Positions 33,801 through 39,800 of a stretch of 64,000 nt of DNA are shown here, one piece after another. Location of the stretch: positions 12,120,416 to 12,184,415 of the forward strand of contig NC_049985.1 in NCBI RefSeq assembly GCF_000003815.2, given 5' to 3'. How positions within the stretch are numbered: the stretch's first letter is position 1; each line of letters begins with the position of its first letter. The position numbers and the translations under genes were made by a program. The DNA comes from Branchiostoma floridae. Lineage: Eukaryota > Chordata > Leptocardii > Amphioxiformes > Branchiostomatidae. The notes under the pieces were generated by a model. That model was not told the DNA's origin and made no database searches. It worked only from the letters and a program-made list of their open reading frames with translations.

Positions 33801-36800
33801 TGGACATAATCATCAGATATTTTATCTAAGGTACTTTGCAAATTGTTATTATCTTTTACAAGCTGTCTGGAAAAGTTAATCAATCTGTTAAGATGACTGT
33901 GACTGTGTTCTGATAAGGTATTGCTGGATATTGTCTGCAAAGTTTGTGGGCCCTCGTACTTTGCTGACATCAACTTCTGCAAGTCCTCGTTTTTCCTCTT
34001 TGCATTGAGCTCCTTCTTTCTCTTCAGCAATCTCATTATGTGAGTTGGAACACTTCTGGCACATGACTGCAACATCCTGTCTTTGACATCGGTTGGACCC
34101 ACATTCTCAATCCATTTCACGATGGTGTCTTCCCGAAGGCCAACCTTCTTAACAAACATGAATAGTTCCAGTACCAGGCCATTACTGAACTTCGCACAGT
34201 CAACTTGAAAGCCCGTGTTGCTGGAACCATCTAGGGCACTAAGGGATAGCCCTAGTGCCCTAGACAATGGTCCTGGAAACGTCTGATTGTCCTCTTCATC
34301 CACTAAAAAAAATAGTCTTAGTATCTTATTTCTTTGTGTATATAAATGGATAGCTTCTTATACTGTCACTGCGTTGTGAATGGGTTGGAATCTAAACCAA
34401 ATCTTAATCTACATCTGATGCCAACATAACTTGACAAATTATTTGCCAACTGGCGTTGTACATTTGCCAAAATGATCCGTCTAATATACTGTAATGTAAG
34501 CTACAGTTTCCAAATAATCAAACACCGCCTCTAGAAGTAAATAGTGGGAGAATATTCCATAGTACGATGAAATATCGGCGCATGCAGGCGTGCGCTCGTA
34601 ACGCCCCCCTCCCACCCCACCTTTCGGCGCGCCATTTCCGCACGCCCCAAAAATCCACTCAAATGTATCGCAAAACCCGGCACCCTAAACTCGCGTAAAA
34701 TCAAACAAAAACTACATAATAATGATCTTTCCCCTTTCACATGATATATTTTCCAGAAGTCTAGTCGAACAGGAAGTCCGGCGGGTTTTGAGTTGAAAAC
34801 ACGCACTTCCGCGGGGCCGCGGCGCGGTTTTTTCGACCGTATCTCCGACTTTACCGATTTTTAGCTCACTTATTATTGCGTATTTTGAAAAACAAATACC
34901 ATAGATTGATAGAAAATATTCCATTTATTGTTGCCAGTACAATTTTTGGGGCATTTTTCGAACGGTTGCGTGTAGGATACGTTTGAAAGAAAATTTCTGC
35001 ACCGCGCGGCGCCGCGTTCCAATGCGGAAACTGGGGCGGTTCGCTATGTGCCTTGATCATATGCCCATTTAGATTAATTCAATAACACCTTTGGCATACA
35101 TTACAACAAAATGCTTAATTTTGCGATTTTTTGGTAATTGTTTGACCAAAAACGTACACTTTTGGCTTCTATAAATGACCTAATCTTTGGTAAAGGACTG
35201 TACTAGATATTTATTCAAATGGCCCATGTATGATTTTTGGCATAAACCACTTCAAAATGATGTATTTTGGGATTTTTTTGTTCATTTTCCAATGGCCAGA
35301 CATGTCTACATAACTTAATTGAATAGGCAACCATTCACCTTGTCCTGAGGAGGATTTGGCAGCAATCCGCCAGGGGGCCCATTATCGAACTTCACCTTCG
35401 TTTTCCTGACCCCTACCCACGTACCAAACATCATCAGGATCCATCTTAGGCTCCTCGAGTTATGCTGTTAACAGACAGACAGACACACAGACACACAAAC
35501 TCGCTCAAAACATAACCTTCAGGCGAAGGAAAGAATGTACTTTTTCTAACCTTTATTTAACCTTTTAATTGTTTATTTCCACAAGGCTACAATTGGCTGG
35601 AGAAATCCCGTGATTGGGCAATTGACGCAACAGAAACACATTGGCCCAATGTAGCTGGTCCTGACAAAGTTCTTGATGGCGATTATCATTCCCACTGGAA
35701 CCCGATTGGTCAAGGCCCGTGGTACATCATCTTCGACCTTGTTGCGCCTTACACTCTTTCCAAGATCAGCATCACCAACTATGGAGACACAACCCACGAC
35801 ATTTCAACGTTCCAGCTCCAAACATCGGCAACTTCTGATCCATACAACTGGGAAGACGTGGTGACGGTGACAGATGTGGCAGCTTCATCTGAGGTACAGG
35901 AGTTTGGGGGCTTTTCAGCCACGGGGCGATTCTGGAAATTCAACGTCAAAGAGACGCATAGGACTTGGCAGCCTTGGTTGCGAGAAGTGAACTTCTTTGC
36001 AGCAAGGGCAGGTAGGTTGATTTTAATGTCTTTTCATTTAGCCATAAATGATAGTGTACAAGATATTGACTAGTGCATTATCAAGTATACGAAATGTACA
36101 TTCGTCAACAGAGGAGTTCATCCCTGGTAAATCAGTTGTTTTCAGCTGCCCCATAAACTCATGATCCAGGTTGATTAAGCATTGGTGAGATCAGATCAGA
36201 TGTATGCAGCATTTGCAATGAAGTGACAGCATAGTTGTAAAAATTATATTTTGCATTGCATAGTCTCATTACTTAGAGGCTTTGCAATTACATCAGACTG
36301 TCATCATGTTCATGTAGAGTCCATTCCAAGACACCATGCGGATGTTTGTTGCCATTGTTTAGAATTAATTCTAAAGTTTTGTAATAATATGTCTAGGTCA
36401 TTTGATACTTCAGAAATATTTTTAACACTGTTTCAGCTTTATAGATATTTCCCCGGTTCTGTAAAACTTTGGAAATATTCATGATTGGAAATTGGATACT
36501 TCTAATGGTGTCTAAATAAGGATTACAGCATTCTACCATTGTGTACCATTTTCTACCATTTTTTGTAACATTTTGTAAATGGGTCAGTGGGCCAGGAAGA
36601 TAGTAATTCACACTTCCTTGCAAAGTATTGTTGGGTGTCATGCAACAATGGCCTACCACAAAGGATCTTGCAGTGCCCAGCAGTGAAATCTGAAATATAC
36701 AGAGGCAACAACAGGGCTTACTTTTATGGGGGCAATTAACTAATTATACCATTTGGCAAAATTATAAAAGAATCACACAGAGGTGTCACAATTATTCTAA

Positions 36801-39800
36801 ATAAAGACATTTTTGTACAATTACTTTCAAAATGTTTCTAAAATATTCAAAGGAATTCAAATACATGAGTATTTTCTAAGTCAATTTTTTTAAAGAATTT
36901 AATTATTGTGGCTTTATTCAAAATAATTCAGACTTATTACAAATATCTCATAAAACCCCTCATGGTGACTTGGAATGAACTCTATGTGTGTATAAGCTTG
37001 CTGAAATTTGGCGCAAGGGTAGAGTGGACCACATTNNNNNNNNNNNNNNNNNNNNNNNNNNNNNNNNNNNNNNNNNNNNNNNNNNNNNNNNNNNNNNNNN
37101 NNNNNNNNNNNNNNNNNNNNNNNNNNNNNNNNNNNNNNNNNNNNNNNNNNNNNNNNNNNNNNNNNNNNNNNNNNNNNNNNNNNNNNNNNNNNNNNNNNNN
37201 NNNNNNNNNNNNNNNNNNNNNNNNNNNNNNNNNNNNNNNNNNNNNNNNNNNNNNNNNNNNNNNNNNNNNNNNNNNNNNNNNNNNNNNNNNNNNNNNNNNN
37301 NNNNNNNNNNNNNNNNNNNNNNNNNNNNNNNNNNNNNNNNNNNNNNNNNNNNNNNNNNNNNNNNNNNNNNNNNNNNNNNNNNNNNNNNNNNNNNNNNNNN
37401 NNNNNNNNNNNNNNNNNNNNNNNNNNNNNNNNNNNNNNNNNNNNNNNNNNNNNNNNNNNNNNNNNNNNNNNNNNNNNNNNNNNNNNNNNNNNNNNNNNNN
37501 NNNNNNNNNNNNNNNNNNNNNNNNNNNNNNNNNNNNNNNNNNNNNNNNNNNNNNNNNNNNNNNNNNNNNNNNNNNNNNNNNNNNNNNNNNNNNNNNNNNN
37601 NNNNNNNNNNNNNNNNNNNNNNNNNNNNNNNNNNNNNNNNNNNNNNNNNNNNNNNNNNNNNNNNNNNNNNNNNNNNNNNNNNNNNNNNNNNNNNNNNNNN
37701 NNNNNNNNNNNNNNNNNNNNNNNNNNNNNNNNNNNNNNNNNNNNNNNNNNNNAACTTGTAAAGGTGTTGCACAACAGGGCTTACTTTTATGGGGGCAATT
37801 AACTAATTATACCATTTGGCAAAATTATAAAAGAATCACACAGAGGTGTCACAATTATTCTAAATAAAGACATTTTTGTACAATTACTTTCAAAATGTTT
37901 CTAAAATATTCAAAGGAATTCAAATACATGAGTATTTTCTAAGTCAATTTTTTTAAAGAATTTAATTATTGTGGCTTTATTCAAAATAATTCAGACTTAT
38001 TACAAATATCTCATAAAACCCCTCATGGTGACTTGGAATGGACTCTATGTGTGTATAAGCTTGCTGAAATTTGGCGCAAGGGTAGAGTGGGCCAATACCC
38101 CCAAATGTCTTTTCCATTTTTATCTGCTTTTAAAATTATTCTATTTAGGGTTTTGACAATTTTAGACCAAAACAGTTTAGTATATTTTGCCCCCCTTACA
38201 ACCGAATCATCGGAAATTTGGTACAGAGGTGTCTTGATCATATGCTTAATAAAATGCTTAATTTTACATTTTTTGACCATTTTTCACATCAAATAAGGAC
38301 ACTTTTGGCTCCTGCATCCTGTTTTTACAACCAAGTGACCTAAATTTAAAAAAAGGGGTGCACTAGATATTTATTCAAATGACCCATGTACAATATTTGG
38401 CATGAATCACTTCAAAATGAGTTAGTTAGGGATTTTTGGTGTCATCTTGCAATGGCTTAAACTGAGAGATTGACTGAGACTGTCTTGCAGGTGCAGGCTT
38501 GGACATATCTATGATGTAATTGAATAGGAAGCCAATGACCTAGCCTAAATCGGTATCCCGGGGAGGATTCGGCAGTCAACCAGCGAGCCTGGTGTTATCT
38601 GGAAGAGTCCATCCATTCCAGTGGGAATATTTCTGGACTAGTCAATTTTGCAATTTTACAAGGGGTGTGCTGGAAGAGTCTATTTTTGCACGGAGGGGGG
38701 AGCATTTTTTCAATTCAGATTTGGACTTTGGTGATTAGGCCACAGCAAGTAAATTAAGTTTCGCCTGATTTCAGAAAAAAAAAATTCCTCTTCGGAGAAG
38801 GTCAGATAGACCGAAATAGGCAAACATCTTGTGTTGTAGCCTAATAAACATACTTGTAGAAGCGACACTAGGAAGGTAGCCATGTCTATAGTTGCAGAAG
38901 TGAAACTTGTTGGATAGTCCCATTTTAGAGTGTTTTTTAAATTCAGTTTTGGACAGGTGATTATTCAAATTCCATTTTTCAGCGGAAGTGTTTTTGGACT
39001 GGTCTTTTTTACCTTTTCATGCACGGGGACCTTACTTGCTAAATTCAATTCAAAGGGCCTTCTTTTTAGTCTGAGTATTTCTGGACTGGTCTATTGTGCA
39101 AATTCACATGTGGTGCACTGGAAAAATCCATTCTTGCACTGGAGAATGTTGTAAGATCCATTTTTGGGCTAAAGTGTGATTGGTAGAAGTGATTTTTAAG
39201 CAGAAGTGTTCCATGGTTGCAAATGGGTAATTTTGGAACAGTCTATTGTTGCATGGGGAGGGAGATGGTTGAAATATGCTATTACTGCTCTCAAGCAAAT
39301 GTCGGCCTTTCTAGTAATATGATTTTTTTGAGAATTTGGGCCGTTGCATTGTCAAATCCTGATTCACTGATTTTTTACACCGTTCATCTGTTGATGTATC
39401 ACTTCAGTTCTATGGACTTATTGTAAAAGTAGAGTTTCCAAACATCGCCCTTCACCAGTACTGAAAGTGACAGGTAACATCAAAAATTGAAATTATGTGT
39501 GCAAATGGAAACATAATTCACGTGTGTTATTCTCCCCACCAGGTCGTTGTGCCCCAACGGTACTCGACAATTCTGCACCGAACATATTCAAGATCTCACC
39601 AGGTAACAGTGCAAATGACATTTGTTTCCTTCAATACCTAACAATAAGGTTTAGTTTTTTTTTCTTTTCAATAAAGTAAACAGAACAGGTCGTTATATAT
39701 TCTGTCAAAATATCACAAAATTGACCAAAACAGTCTAAAGAAAAAAATCTATCAAGTCAAAGAGGTAGCAAGCATCTTATATGCAAAAATCACTTTCACC

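Noticed and set aside
36908-37867. Long open frames spanning the N gap
   Set aside because: Almost entirely made of unknown bases; no coding evidence.
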